A stretch of 64,000 nt of DNA from Aedes albopictus (Eukaryota > Arthropoda > Insecta > Diptera > Culicidae), in contig NC_085138.1 in NCBI RefSeq assembly GCF_035046485.1, forward strand, positions 26,914,878 through 26,978,877, read 5' to 3'. Every line of letters starts with the position of its first letter. Positions within the stretch are counted from its first letter, which is position 1. The notes below the pieces were generated by a model. The model was not told the origin of the DNA, ran no database searches, and was given only the letters and a program-made list of their open reading frames with translations. A program made the position numbers and the translations under genes. This document shows positions 1 through 10,125 of the stretch, piece after piece.

Positions 1-450
1 CGACACGTTTTAATACGACACTTTTTAATTCGTACCCCGCTTATTCGACACATGTCGAATTAAAAAGTGTTGAAATGTCACAGTGATGTACACTGTAAAT
101 GCAAAACAGTTCAATATTGCGCTTATACTCGCACCCGCAGCAGCTCCTCTTGCAGACGCTAATTCCGGAAGTTCTGTTTTGGTGCTATTTGACGCCCAAA
201 CCGCCTGGAGACCAACCGGAATCGACTGAGGATGGCAACAATCGTAAAAAGAACGAGCTTTTCATTCGCACCACCGCAATATCTGTTGAAATTATGTTTC
301 ATAACAAATCCGGAAATCAATACAAAAACAAAAATAGAGTTGCCAAATTTCAATGAGCAACGTGGTGTAGGGTGACCAGTTTGTCGAATTAAAAGTTCAC
401 CCCGGTTATTCGACAACAGTCGGTGTCGTATTAGCGGGGTAATACGGTAT
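1..450. repeat. foldback repeat with CGAATTAAAA arms
   Basis: Positions 18-75 form a hairpin whose arms read CGACACTTTTTAATTCG and its complement. Related arms with CGAATTAAAA and GCGGGGTAATAC recur at 383-450. The pattern suggests a foldback-type non-autonomous element, possibly cut by the window edge. No coding potential was recognised; the short ORFs here match nothing I know. No target duplication could be identified. Confidence 0.4.
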
Positions 451-1415
451 TCAATTCAAGAAGCAAGAATAAACTAATATTAAGGCTCAACTCACAATTT
501 ATGTGTATTGGTGAAAGCGCCAACTGACTCTACAGAGAGCAAACAAACACTCCTGCACGCGAATGTGCAGAAGAGGCAGGTTCGTTAGTGCATTTCATTT
601 GTCTCTTTCCCATCTTCAACTTGTTCATCATGCTGTGCATATGACGCAAGTAATATGCACAGCATAAGCAATGGGAGAATGAGAGAAACGGCAAATCAGT
701 AAATGCCACACCATGGATGTGCACTACATGGAAGTAAATACTGCGCCGGTTGGAAAGTGAACAACGATTTTGTGCAGTTTTCGCGATTGTGTGGCTATCG
801 CCGCGGACTTTTTTGTGATATAGTGAATATTATTCCATTTGTGAAGCCGGTGAAACATTTTACACGGCGATTATAGAAGTAATTACGCATCGAGATGCAA
901 TCAAAAAGTGAGACTGCTCCAGGTAAGATAGTGCTAGTGAAATTGTGCGAGCTGGTGTGCGTCGGGGGGGGGGGGGGGGGGGGGGGGGGAATTCGAAAAG
1001 ATAGCGCACAAAAGTATAAAATAGCAGTTTTGCAGTAAAATATTGTGAAAATGTTGTGTTTTTTGGTCTCAATCAAAAGGTAAGTGTCCTGAGTCAGCGA
1101 TGAAGCAAATTTTAAAATAGCTCAATGTTGGATAGTGGTGAAAATTCGAGTATTTCTTCATCTTAAATTGAAAACTCACACATGTGAGAAAATTTTGGGT
1201 GCATGTGTTAGAAAATCGAAACTGAATTAAGGGGGAATTTCTTAATCGGAATTGACTAAAATGCAAAAAGCTTGAATTAGACAAATGTCATCGTGTCAGA
1301 TGACATTGATTTGACCCGTTTTTATGTTTATTGATCTTTGTCAGCGGGGTAGCGCGGACGTCAACCACGAATAGATGTGCCGTAGCCCACATAAATTTGA
1401 CATGTTTGGGAAATT
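451..1415. other. non-coding flank of the BEL insertion
   Basis: No gene or element was recognised. A 26-base G run lies at 964-989. A palindrome around the ATGACGCAAG motif (640-665) and a GCGGGGTAGCGC motif near 1345, resembling the repeat at the window start, are the only visible structures. Confidence 0.4.
964..989 (+). repeat. homopolymer run of 26 G
   Basis: An uninterrupted run of 26 guanines. It is a mutable tract and a G-quadruplex former. Its true length is uncertain because polymerases and base callers slip on such runs. Confidence 0.9.
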
Positions 1416-1420
1416 AACAC

Positions 1421-1830
1421 TGTTGCGGACCCCTCGACTCTGGAGCGATGTAAGCCCCACGTAGGTATGGTGACGTTTGTCAGTGTCACTGCTGACCTGT
1501 CATTCGTAAACTGTCAGAGAGAATGAGAAGCAGTTGTTGAAAATTGTAGAAGACAGAAGTTTATTTCAACGATATCAAGTATTTTGTGAATTTTTCTTCC
1601 ATAAATTTTTATTACATTTTTGTTATATTTTTGTAGATTCCGTAAAGTATAATTATTTACCCTAGTTCTAAGTGTGAATTGAATTGTAGTCGGACACTAA
1701 GCTGTAAGAACATACATGAATTGAGAAATTAGAATGGATTAATAAAAAATACTTATTGCAGCTTTAGCAATACCCAGCAAATAAAAGCGAGTTGCTTAAA
1801 GACGCCCGAAAGACGGAATTCACACGAACA
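1421..1830 (+). repeat. BEL 5' LTR (410 bp)
   Basis: Direct repeat of 8585-8994. It starts TG and ends CA, as LTRs do. It should hold the promoter and the polyadenylation signals; AATAAA-type motifs occur near 1739-1745 and 1781-1786. Its first 33 bases also carry the sequence that, in the 3' copy, encodes the last codons and the stop of gag-pol. Confidence 0.95.
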
Positions 1831-1864
1831 GAAACTAAAGAGCTTACGGACTCATCGCGATACC
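1831..1864 (+). other. BEL leader without a TGG-type primer site
   Basis: Only 34 bases separate the LTR from the gag-pol start codon. A conventional tRNA primer site begins with TGG directly after the LTR, and no TGG occurs here. The primer may pair with an internal part of a tRNA, or the site may overlap the LTR end. I could not identify the tRNA. Confidence 0.4.
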
Positions 1865-4800
1865 ATGAATCGGACATCGGTCGTAAGGCAGACGCGATCG
1901 CGGGCTCGAGGTGTAGCAGCAGATACACCTAACCTCCATGACGACGAACAGCGTGAGAATGCATCCGCGAAGTCATCGGAGGCCAATTTCGAAGCATCCG
2001 TAATCGACGACGAGCGTGCGGATGAGCGTGATTGTGGTGCTTGCGATCGTCCTAACAAGGCCGAGTGGTTTATGGTACAGTGTGGAGTTTGTGCGAAGTG
2101 GTACCACTTTTCCTGTGCCGGAGTGACTCATAAAACAGTGCACTCGAAATCGTTCACTTGTGCGTTATGCGAACCTCGCATACTCATGCCTCCTCCAACC
2201 TCAGTATCTGCCCGGACAAGTTCGTCCAGTTCACGTAGAGCACGACTGGCTCGTGAGATACAACGCCTTGAGGAAGAACGTGCCTTGCAGGAAAGGATCC
2301 AACAAGCGACATTGGAAAAGCTGGAGCGCGAGAAAGAGTACATCGCTCGAAAATATGAGCTTCTGGAGCAGCAGGACGAAGCTGAAATGTCGAGCTTGCG
2401 AAGTGATAGGACCAACCAAACTAGCCGAGTAAAGGAATGGGTCCTCGAACAAAATAGTGACGTGGGAGCCATCAGTGCCGTTCGTGAACCTGGTGCATGT
2501 GTTGAGAGCAGTCACACAAACGCTAGGACTTCGGATACCCATAACAAGGTCCAGATCACTTCCACACCTTTGAAGACGGGGTCTAGTGCGCTCGGTGGAA
2601 ATCCAAAGGGCGGTAACAGTCGCCCAGTGTCCAGCATAAGTGGTGTGGCTGATAGTGAAATGGAGATAACGTTCGGTAGCATAACCATCGATGGTATTGA
2701 ACGTCCCGTGGAATCTGGCGGCATGATGGGCAACGTACCGCTGGTGGATGTTCAGCCATTAGTAGATCTTCTTGAATACTCCCCAACCAAGATTCCCGAG
2801 AAAGGTGCGCGCCCCAAGAACCCGATGCCTCTGTACGAAAAGTGGCGTAGAGAGACCGAGAACCTCCGGAAAGAACACAACGAGAGGCAACAACAGCACG
2901 AGATGGAAATTGAGATTCGGCGCAAACGTGAGCTGGATCTTATAAAAAAAGTCAATCAGCTGAAGCATAGCCAAGAGGAACAGTTCGAGCTGCAGCGTCG
3001 ACGCGAAGCCGAGCTTTTCCGTCAACTGCAGCTTCATGAAAGAGAAGAAGCAGAGATCAGGAAGCGAAGTCAAGAAGGCCTTAAGGAACAGGATGCAGAG
3101 TTGCAACGTTTGCGGGGAATAGAGAGAGCGTTCCTGGAAATTCAGATTTCGTCGCGGCAGAAGCACCAGTCTGGTGCGGAAGACCATAATCCAAACGACG
3201 TAGCTACAGCGGAACCAGTACATGAGACCACCCGAGCACCGAGAGAGCGGCCGCGGTTGCCAGATTGTATGCAAGTAGGCAAAGGTCAAACCATCACGGG
3301 CCAATCTACTCCCTTGGTAAGTGTACCGCATTTCTCTTCCATGCCTTTGGAATCAATAAATACCACCCCCTCATACACCCCTCACCGACAAAATGAGCTG
3401 GACGAGCGTTCGATGATCACTCTGATGGGTGGTCGATCTTTGTACTCCATACCGATTAATCAATCAGTGCCAGTATTTACCCCTTCTTCCACCCCTCCTC
3501 AGCATGAACCACCTCTGAGTTTTCCCATGTTCCCCCCCCATGCCATGCCTCCACATGAGCGTCGTCAGCCTATCGTTCAGGAATGCCCATCTGTCGCGAA
3601 CTACGGTCCACTGCAGTTTCAGCATGGCCCAACACCGCAACAAGTGGCAGCGAGACAGGTAATTTCCAAGGAACTTCCGTCGTTCACGGGGGATCCCATC
3701 GAGTGGCCAATGTTTATTAGCAGTTATATGCATTCAACGAGCGCGTGTGGGTATACGGACTCCGAAAACCTACTGAGGCTTCAGCGGTGTCTCAAGGGTA
3801 CGGCGAAAGATGCAGTTAGCAGCCTTCTCTTACATCCAACGTCCGTTCCGCAGATCATATCGACATTGCAAACCTTGTATGGCCGACCGGAACAAATAGT
3901 GAACAACATGGTCTCCAAGGTGCGTAATACTCCTGCTCCAAAACCAGATCGATTGGATACGTGGGTCACCTTTGGGTTGATGGTACAGAACTTGTGCGGT
4001 CATCTCAAAGCGGTTGGACTAGAGAACCATCTGTCCAACCCCATACTGTTGCAGGAGCTGGTGGAGAAACTGCCACCTACTGTGAAGTTTAACTGGGCAC
4101 TTTATCAACAATGTCTACCTGTCGTGGATCTCAGCAGTTTTGGAAACTATATGGAGAAGGTGGCCGCCGCCACAAGTAGCGTTGCCACGCCTCTGATAAG
4201 CCAACCGAAGACGAGCAAGGAGGATCGACCAAGGGGCAAGGATAGAGTGTTCGTTAATGCCCATGCAGAATTCAACCAAGAAGATGACGATCTAGGAGTA
4301 CCAATGGATAGACATCAACAGTTACACATCGCAGCGAAGAAAGCCGAACCAGCAGCGACATGTTTGTCTTGTGGCGGAGGAGGTCACCAGGTGGCGAACT
4401 GTTCAACATTCAAAAAACTTTGCCTGGATGACCGCTGGAAGGAAGTGAAGGAGAAGCAGCTCTGCAGCCGGTGTTTGACAGCACACAGCCGCTGGCCGTG
4501 TAGGGGAGAAGTCTGCGGAGTAAATGGCTGCCAGAGACGCCACCATCGATTGCTCCATTCCGAATTGCCTAAAGAGGAGAAGAATGCTATTGTTACTGTC
4601 CATCGTAAGCCGACGTCGTCAACATTATTCCGCGTGCTACCCGTAACACTCTACGGAAGAAAAGGACAAGTTAACACTTTCGCCTTTCTGGATGATGGTT
4701 CGTCCGTTACTATGGTAGATCAATCGACTGCAGAAGCGCTTGGACTGGAAGGAAATTCTGAAACCCTTTGCATCCACTGGACTGGAGGAATTCAGAAAAA

Positions 4801-7800
4801 ACTAAGCGCCCAGCAAGTTGCAGTTGAACTTTCAGCATTCGGCAGTGATAAACGGTTCAAAGCATCAGAGGTGTACATTGTTGAAAATCTGGGCCTGCCG
4901 AAACAAACAGTAGACTTTCAAGAAATGGAACAGCGTTTCGCCTATCTCAAGGGATTACCGGTGAAAAGTTTTACAGCAGCTGTCCCTGGGTTGATGATCG
5001 GATTGAACAATATCCACTTGTTGGCTACACTGAAGCTGCGTGAAGGTCGGATCGGTGAACCAATAGCAACCAAGACACGCATTGGCTGGGCTGTGTATGG
5101 AAGCGTACGTGGGGGAGTCGATCAACTTCCGCACCGTCAAATGCACATTGATGTACGACCCTCTAATGAAGAATTGCACTCCTATGTCCAAGAGTTTTTT
5201 GCACTGGAGAGTCTGGGAATCTCGGTGGTGCCGGAGGCAGAAACGGCGGAAAATCAACGGGCTCGGCAGATTCTGGAGGAAACGACAAAGCGCATCGCAA
5301 GCGGAAGGTTTCAAACGGGTTTGCTCTGGAAGAACGACTTTATTCAGTTTCCGGACAGCGAACCGATGGCTAAAAAGCGGCTTATGTGCCTCGAGAAACG
5401 GCTTTGCAAGGACCCGGAGTTGTACAATACCGTTCGTCGACAGATAGCGGAGATGCAGGAGAAAGGCTATACGCATAAAGCAACCACCGAAGAATTGGAC
5501 AACTTCGAGCGTCGACGTTCCTGGTTCTTGCCACTAGGAGTAGTACTGAACCCTAACAAACCTGGAAAAGTGAGGCTCATCTGGGACGCCGCAGCTAAGG
5601 TCAAAGGTGTTTCGCTAAATACGGAGTTATTGAGTGGTCCAGATCTTCTCGCTCCGTTATTGAGAGTAATGTTCGGGTTCCGTGAGCGAGAAGTAGCTAT
5701 ATGCGCGGACATTATGGAGATGTTCCACCAAGTATTGATTCAGGAAAACGATCGCTGTGCTCAACTGTACAAGTGGAGAGACTCGCCGGATTTGCCGATG
5801 GATACTATGGTAATGGACGTCGCAATCTTCGGCGCTACATGTTCTCCAGCGCAGTCGCAGTTTGTAAAAAATAAGAATGCCGAAGAACACAAAGCCGAGT
5901 ATCCCAGAGCTGCCGAAGCGATCCAAAAGAAACATTACGTCGATGACTACTTGGACAGCCTGGATACCGCCAAAGAAGCAACGGAGTTAGCACTGGAAGT
6001 GGCACACGTTCACGCCGCCGGCGGTTTCACTCTTCGAAACTGGATCTCGAACAATCACAGCGTACTGGAGCGAATAGGTGAAACGAATCCAACAACGGTC
6101 AAAAGTTTCACGGGAGAAGGTCAAGCTGAACGTCTACTTGGAATTGTCTGGCTGCCGGAGGAAGATGTTTTCATGTTTGCACTAAGCTTTCGTCAAGATA
6201 TCCGCATCCTGATTGAAGGTGTATTGGTGCCATCAAAGCGAGAAATGCTACGAGTGGTGATGAGTGTCTACGATCCCCTAGGACTTGTTGCGGCATTCGT
6301 GATCCACGGAAAAGTTCTTATCCAAGACGTTTGGAGAGCAGGCGTTGACTGGGATCAGAGAGTTCCTCAAGACATATTCAATAGATGGAAGTTGTGGTTA
6401 GAAACTCTTTTGAAGATGAGTGAAATAAGGATTCCCCGCTGTTATTTCCCAGGGTATGATCCGGATAGCTATCGCTCGCTGCAGTTACACATATTCGTAG
6501 ATGCTAGTGAACAGGCCTTTGCTGCCTGTGCATATTTCCGTATTGTCGACAGAGGGAGAGTTCGCTGCTGCTTGGTTGCGTCGAAAACTAAGGTAGCACC
6601 ACTTAAGCCGCTATCAATCCCGCGACTAGAGCTAATGGCAGCGGTGATAGGAGCTCGCTTGAAGAGGACAATCATTGAAAATCATTCTCTGGATATTCAG
6701 CATACGTTTTTTCATAGTGATGCCGGAACTGTTCTCTCATGGATCCAGACCGATCCACGTCGGTATCGTCAATTTGTGGCGTTTCGCGTCAGCGAAATTT
6801 TAAGCTTGACATCTGTTGAGGAATGGCGGTGGGTTCCAACTAAGCTCAACGTCGCTGATGAGGCCACGAAGTGGGGAAGAGGTCCATCGTTCGAACCCGG
6901 CAGCAGAATTTTAGTTGGACCACAGTTCTTGTATGACGATCAAGGTGAATGGCCCAAGGATTGCCGATCCGAGGTCAAAATCACCGATGAAGAGCTCCGG
7001 CCAGCGTACATTTTCAGCCATTTTCTAGCGAAACCGCTGGTGGAATTCAACAAATTCTCCAAATGGGAGCGACTGCTGCGGTGCGTCGCTTACGTACATC
7101 GTTTTGTGGAAAATTTGAAGCAGCGCTACAGAAAGGAGCCTGGAACGGAAGGAGGACTAACGAAGCACGAGTTGCAGCGAGCAGAGCTTACACTATGGAA
7201 GTTAGTGCAGTCTGACGCGTATCCGGATGAAGTAGCTATGTTGAGGTACAACACTCGAGCCAACAAGCAGCGCCTGGAAAGGCTGGAGAAACGCAGCCTT
7301 CTTGCAAAACTGTCGCCGATGATGGACGAGGACGGAATTATTCGTATAGATGGACGCACAGCTCACAGTGACTACGTAACCCACGACGCGAAGTATCCAA
7401 TCATTTTAGCGAAAGATCATACCATTACAACACTTCTTCTGGATTGGTATCACCGCAAGTTTCGTCATGCTAACAACGAAACCGTGGTCAACGAGGTTCG
7501 CCAGAGATTCCATGTTCCAAGCGTGAGGAGTCAGGTTCGTGCGACGAGGAAGCGGTGTACGTGGTGTCAAGTATACAAAACCTTTCCTGTGCCACCGAAA
7601 ATGGGACCATTACCACAAGCGAGGCTCACACCGTTCAAGCGGACCTTCACCTATTCCGGAATCGATTACTTCGGACCATATTATGTCAAAGTTGGGCGTT
7701 CTGCGGCGAAAAGGTGGGTCGCTCTATTTACTTGCTTGGTCACACGAGCGATTCACTTGGAGGTGGTGAGTAGTTTGTCGACGGACTCGTGCAAGAAGGC

Positions 7801-8617
7801 GATACGGAGGTTCATCGCACGCAGAGGGGCCCCCGTTGAAATTTATTCGGACCGAGGGACCAACTTCATCGGGGCTAGTCGTGAGTTAACCAAGGAGATT
7901 AAACGTATCAACGTAGAACTCAGCAGTACCTTCACAGATCAGCAAACGCAGTGGACATTCAACCCACCGGCTGCTCCGCACATGGGGGGGTGTTGGGAAA
8001 GAATGGTTCGGTCAGTTAAAGTGGCTCTGGGTGTACTACCTTTCGAACGGAAACTCGACGAAGAATCCTTGGCAACATTCCTTGCAGAAGCCGAGCACAT
8101 GATCAACTCGCGACCATTAACGTTCGTACCAATCGAGAGCGACGATCATGAGTCACTAACGCCGAACCATTTCCTGTTGCTGAACTCGAGTGGTGTGAAG
8201 CAAGCGGAAAAGACACCGGTGGACGTGGGCATGGCGTTAAAGGGAAGTTGGAATAAAATTCAACACACTCTGGACAACTTCTGGCGGCGCTGGTTGAAGG
8301 AGTACTTGCCGACTATAACTCGGCGAACTAAATGGTTCCACGACGTTCGTCATATCAGAGAGGGTGACTTGGTGGTAATTGCGGATGAGGGGGTGAGAAA
8401 TCGGTGGCTCAGGGGTCGTGTGGTAAGGACATATCCGGGAAGAGACGGCGTACCACGGCGTGCAGATGTACGAACTTCAGACGGATCGGTGATGCGGGAT
8501 CGACCAGTAATCAAATTGGCCCTACTAGAGATTTCTGCCAGAAGTGACGCCGAACCGGAAGTTCTAGCGACACGTGGGGGAGAATGTTGCGGACCCCTCG
8601 ACTCTGGAGCGATGTAA
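1865..8617 (+). CDS. BEL/Pao gag-pol polyprotein, 2250 aa
   Basis: This polyprotein supplies capsid, protease, reverse transcriptase, RNase H and integrase for retrotransposition. Visible features in order: a C4HC3 PHD-type finger (C57, C60, C73, C76, H81, C84, C99, C102); charged coiled coils at about 127-180 and 325-440; a DUF1759-like gag region at about 598-760; a CCHC knuckle at C833-C846 followed by more Cys/His; an aspartic protease DDG at 943-945; a reverse transcriptase core YVDD at 1358-1361; RNase H with D1546 in a FVDAS motif; an H2C2 integrase finger (H1863 to C1898 and C1901); integrase DDE at D1934, D1996 and E2045; and a C-terminal DUF5641-like domain. Length is normal to long for BEL. 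The ATG at 1865 follows the leader directly. The frame runs through the polypurine tract and ends 33 bases inside the 3' LTR. No disabling change was seen. Confidence 0.95.
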   Translation: MNRTSVVRQTRSRARGVAADTPNLHDDEQRENASAKSSEANFEASVIDDERADERDCGACDRPNKAEWFMVQCGVCAKWYHFSCAGVTHKTVHSKSFTCALCEPRILMPPPTSVSARTSSSSSRRARLAREIQRLEEERALQERIQQATLEKLEREKEYIARKYELLEQQDEAEMSSLRSDRTNQTSRVKEWVLEQNSDVGAISAVREPGACVESSHTNARTSDTHNKVQITSTPLKTGSSALGGNPKGGNSRPVSSISGVADSEMEITFGSITIDGIERPVESGGMMGNVPLVDVQPLVDLLEYSPTKIPEKGARPKNPMPLYEKWRRETENLRKEHNERQQQHEMEIEIRRKRELDLIKKVNQLKHSQEEQFELQRRREAELFRQLQLHEREEAEIRKRSQEGLKEQDAELQRLRGIERAFLEIQISSRQKHQSGAEDHNPNDVATAEPVHETTRAPRERPRLPDCMQVGKGQTITGQSTPLVSVPHFSSMPLESINTTPSYTPHRQNELDERSMITLMGGRSLYSIPINQSVPVFTPSSTPPQHEPPLSFPMFPPHAMPPHERRQPIVQECPSVANYGPLQFQHGPTPQQVAARQVISKELPSFTGDPIEWPMFISSYMHSTSACGYTDSENLLRLQRCLKGTAKDAVSSLLLHPTSVPQIISTLQTLYGRPEQIVNNMVSKVRNTPAPKPDRLDTWVTFGLMVQNLCGHLKAVGLENHLSNPILLQELVEKLPPTVKFNWALYQQCLPVVDLSSFGNYMEKVAAATSSVATPLISQPKTSKEDRPRGKDRVFVNAHAEFNQEDDDLGVPMDRHQQLHIAAKKAEPAATCLSCGGGGHQVANCSTFKKLCLDDRWKEVKEKQLCSRCLTAHSRWPCRGEVCGVNGCQRRHHRLLHSELPKEEKNAIVTVHRKPTSSTLFRVLPVTLYGRKGQVNTFAFLDDGSSVTMVDQSTAEALGLEGNSETLCIHWTGGIQKKLSAQQVAVELSAFGSDKRFKASEVYIVENLGLPKQTVDFQEMEQRFAYLKGLPVKSFTAAVPGLMIGLNNIHLLATLKLREGRIGEPIATKTRIGWAVYGSVRGGVDQLPHRQMHIDVRPSNEELHSYVQEFFALESLGISVVPEAETAENQRARQILEETTKRIASGRFQTGLLWKNDFIQFPDSEPMAKKRLMCLEKRLCKDPELYNTVRRQIAEMQEKGYTHKATTEELDNFERRRSWFLPLGVVLNPNKPGKVRLIWDAAAKVKGVSLNTELLSGPDLLAPLLRVMFGFREREVAICADIMEMFHQVLIQENDRCAQLYKWRDSPDLPMDTMVMDVAIFGATCSPAQSQFVKNKNAEEHKAEYPRAAEAIQKKHYVDDYLDSLDTAKEATELALEVAHVHAAGGFTLRNWISNNHSVLERIGETNPTTVKSFTGEGQAERLLGIVWLPEEDVFMFALSFRQDIRILIEGVLVPSKREMLRVVMSVYDPLGLVAAFVIHGKVLIQDVWRAGVDWDQRVPQDIFNRWKLWLETLLKMSEIRIPRCYFPGYDPDSYRSLQLHIFVDASEQAFAACAYFRIVDRGRVRCCLVASKTKVAPLKPLSIPRLELMAAVIGARLKRTIIENHSLDIQHTFFHSDAGTVLSWIQTDPRRYRQFVAFRVSEILSLTSVEEWRWVPTKLNVADEATKWGRGPSFEPGSRILVGPQFLYDDQGEWPKDCRSEVKITDEELRPAYIFSHFLAKPLVEFNKFSKWERLLRCVAYVHRFVENLKQRYRKEPGTEGGLTKHELQRAELTLWKLVQSDAYPDEVAMLRYNTRANKQRLERLEKRSLLAKLSPMMDEDGIIRIDGRTAHSDYVTHDAKYPIILAKDHTITTLLLDWYHRKFRHANNETVVNEVRQRFHVPSVRSQVRATRKRCTWCQVYKTFPVPPKMGPLPQARLTPFKRTFTYSGIDYFGPYYVKVGRSAAKRWVALFTCLVTRAIHLEVVSSLSTDSCKKAIRRFIARRGAPVEIYSDRGTNFIGASRELTKEIKRINVELSSTFTDQQTQWTFNPPAAPHMGGCWERMVRSVKVALGVLPFERKLDEESLATFLAEAEHMINSRPLTFVPIESDDHESLTPNHFLLLNSSGVKQAEKTPVDVGMALKGSWNKIQHTLDNFWRRWLKEYLPTITRRTKWFHDVRHIREGDLVVIADEGVRNRWLRGRVVRTYPGRDGVPRRADVRTSDGSVMRDRPVIKLALLEISARSDAEPEVLATRGGECCGPLDSGAM
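8574..8584 (+). other. BEL polypurine tract
   Basis: The purine run GTGGGGGAGAA abuts the 3' LTR and would prime plus-strand DNA synthesis. It lies inside the gag-pol coding sequence. Confidence 0.8.
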
Positions 8618-8994
8618 GCCCCACGTAGGTATGGTGACGTTTGTCAGTGTCACTGCTGACCTGTCATTCGTAAACTGTCAGAGAGAATGAGAAGCAGTTG
8701 TTGAAAATTGTAGAAGACAGAAGTTTATTTCAACGATATCAAGTATTTTGTGAATTTTTCTTCCATAAATTTTTATTACATTTTTGTTATATTTTTGTAG
8801 ATTCCGTAAAGTATAATTATTTACCCTAGTTCTAAGTGTGAATTGAATTGTAGTCGGACACTAAGCTGTAAGAACATACATGAATTGAGAAATTAGAATG
8901 GATTAATAAAAAATACTTATTGCAGCTTTAGCAATACCCAGCAAATAAAAGCGAGTTGCTTAAAGACGCCCGAAAGACGGAATTCACACGAACA
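8585..8994 (+). repeat. BEL 3' LTR (410 bp)
   Basis: Same length as the 5' LTR, with no difference found by eye. It is followed by the AACAC target duplication. The gag-pol stop codon TAA (8615-8617) lies within it. Confidence 0.95.
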
Positions 8995-8999
8995 AACAC

Positions 9000-9930
9000 T
9001 TTTGGGCACTCTGACAGATCTGGGATGCGCACGACATTTGCGAATTAGTCATTACCATAAGTTATTACTTAATTAAAACGTGTAAAACTAGCAAAAGGTT
9101 ACCAAAATTTTGGCGTGCAATCGTTCGAAATTACACGACAACGCGGAGATAGCAAATGAATCAGTAAAAAATTGTGTAATGCATCAATTTTCAGCACAAA
9201 CCGTTTTGAACGTGTTTTTGTTGTGAGCTACGGAGATTCTGCCTTTTTCTGGCCCCCTGATCTTTGTTCTACCGCTCGTGTTGTGTGTAAGAGGTAACGG
9301 TAGCGCATGAATGTCACAAAGCAAGCTGACACCCGACTGCGGCACCGAAATGATGGTAGTGAAAAGTGTCGAATGTTTACAAGACTGGTTACGAGGAGAC
9401 AACCCGTATAAAAACGAACAATTAAGGCTATGGGCACAACAATTGAAAAAAAAAATAGATTTTTATGTTAACATTGCTTTCTATTGTAAATGTATTATAC
9501 AGTATATTTTAAAATTTGATTCTTTATAATGATTACAATTGGTTCACATTAGATTTCATGGTTACATAGACAAATAATAGATTAACATTTGAATTCATTG
9601 TTACTTTTGGATTCAGCGTTCAAACCATTGGTTTACAATAGAATGTATCAGCTACATTGAAATGTACCGTTTTTCAATGGTCTGAACGTTTAAAAAAACC
9701 CTGCTTTTAAGTAATTTCGAAACAGTGTGTATCGATGACAGCCAAGTTTTCTTGTTATCAGTTTGGTCGTCGGCGGTAAAATTGTTCGAAGTGCAGGTTC
9801 GTCTGCGGAAAATGTGGAAAATTCACGCTCAACTGCATGAATTTCCCGCACGGGAGTTAATGTAGTGTGCGGTGCAGTGTAAACAGTATAAAAGCATACA
9901 ACAGTAGCAGCATTTCAACAGGTTTGTATA
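9000..9930. other. non-coding; A/T-rich CAATAG-type repeat relic
   Basis: No gene recognised. From about 9450 to 9700 the sequence is rich in ATTGTAAAT, CATTGAAAT and CAATAGAATG words. These resemble the repeat blocks at 12490-13557 and 20844-22413, so this is probably a decayed member of that family. Confidence 0.4.
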
Positions 9931-10125
9931 AGGCAATCCATGAGACAGATGCGATCAGCTGATTTTTTTTGTTTACCATGTATTTTTGACAATCGATGAT
10001 CGGGGTGACACAAAGGAATTTGTTAAGCACCGACGACACTTGACGAAACTTTGTTAAGTTGTATTCACACTGTGTTTACAGTTTTGGCTGTCACCCCCAT
10101 CGCGAAAAGTCGTCATGGATTGCCT
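9931..10125. mobile_element. short MITE with AGGCAATCCATGA ends
   Basis: A 195-bp unit starts AGGCAATCCATGA and ends with the reverse complement TCATGGATTGCCT. TA dinucleotides flank it at 9929-9930 and 10126-10127, which suggests a TA target duplication as in Tc1/mariner-type MITEs. No coding capacity. Confidence 0.55.

Larger units (their letters stand above)
1421..8994 (+). mobile_element. full-length BEL/Pao LTR retrotransposon
   Basis: The element begins TGTTGCGG and ends CGAACA. It is bounded by two 410-bp direct LTRs and flanked by the 5-bp target duplication AACAC (1416-1420 and 8995-8999). Read side by side, the two LTRs appear identical. It contains one open gag-pol frame without a stop or frameshift. 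The order protease, reverse transcriptase, RNase H, integrase with an H2C2 finger, and the A17/DUF1759-like gag sequence identify the BEL/Pao lineage. Identical LTRs, intact coding and an intact target duplication together mean a very recent insertion, probably polymorphic in the population. Confidence 0.96.

Noticed and set aside
2128..8000. Minus-strand and alternative-frame ORFs up to 190 codons over the BEL gag-pol
   Set aside because: Shadows of the long coding frame; no motifs of their own.
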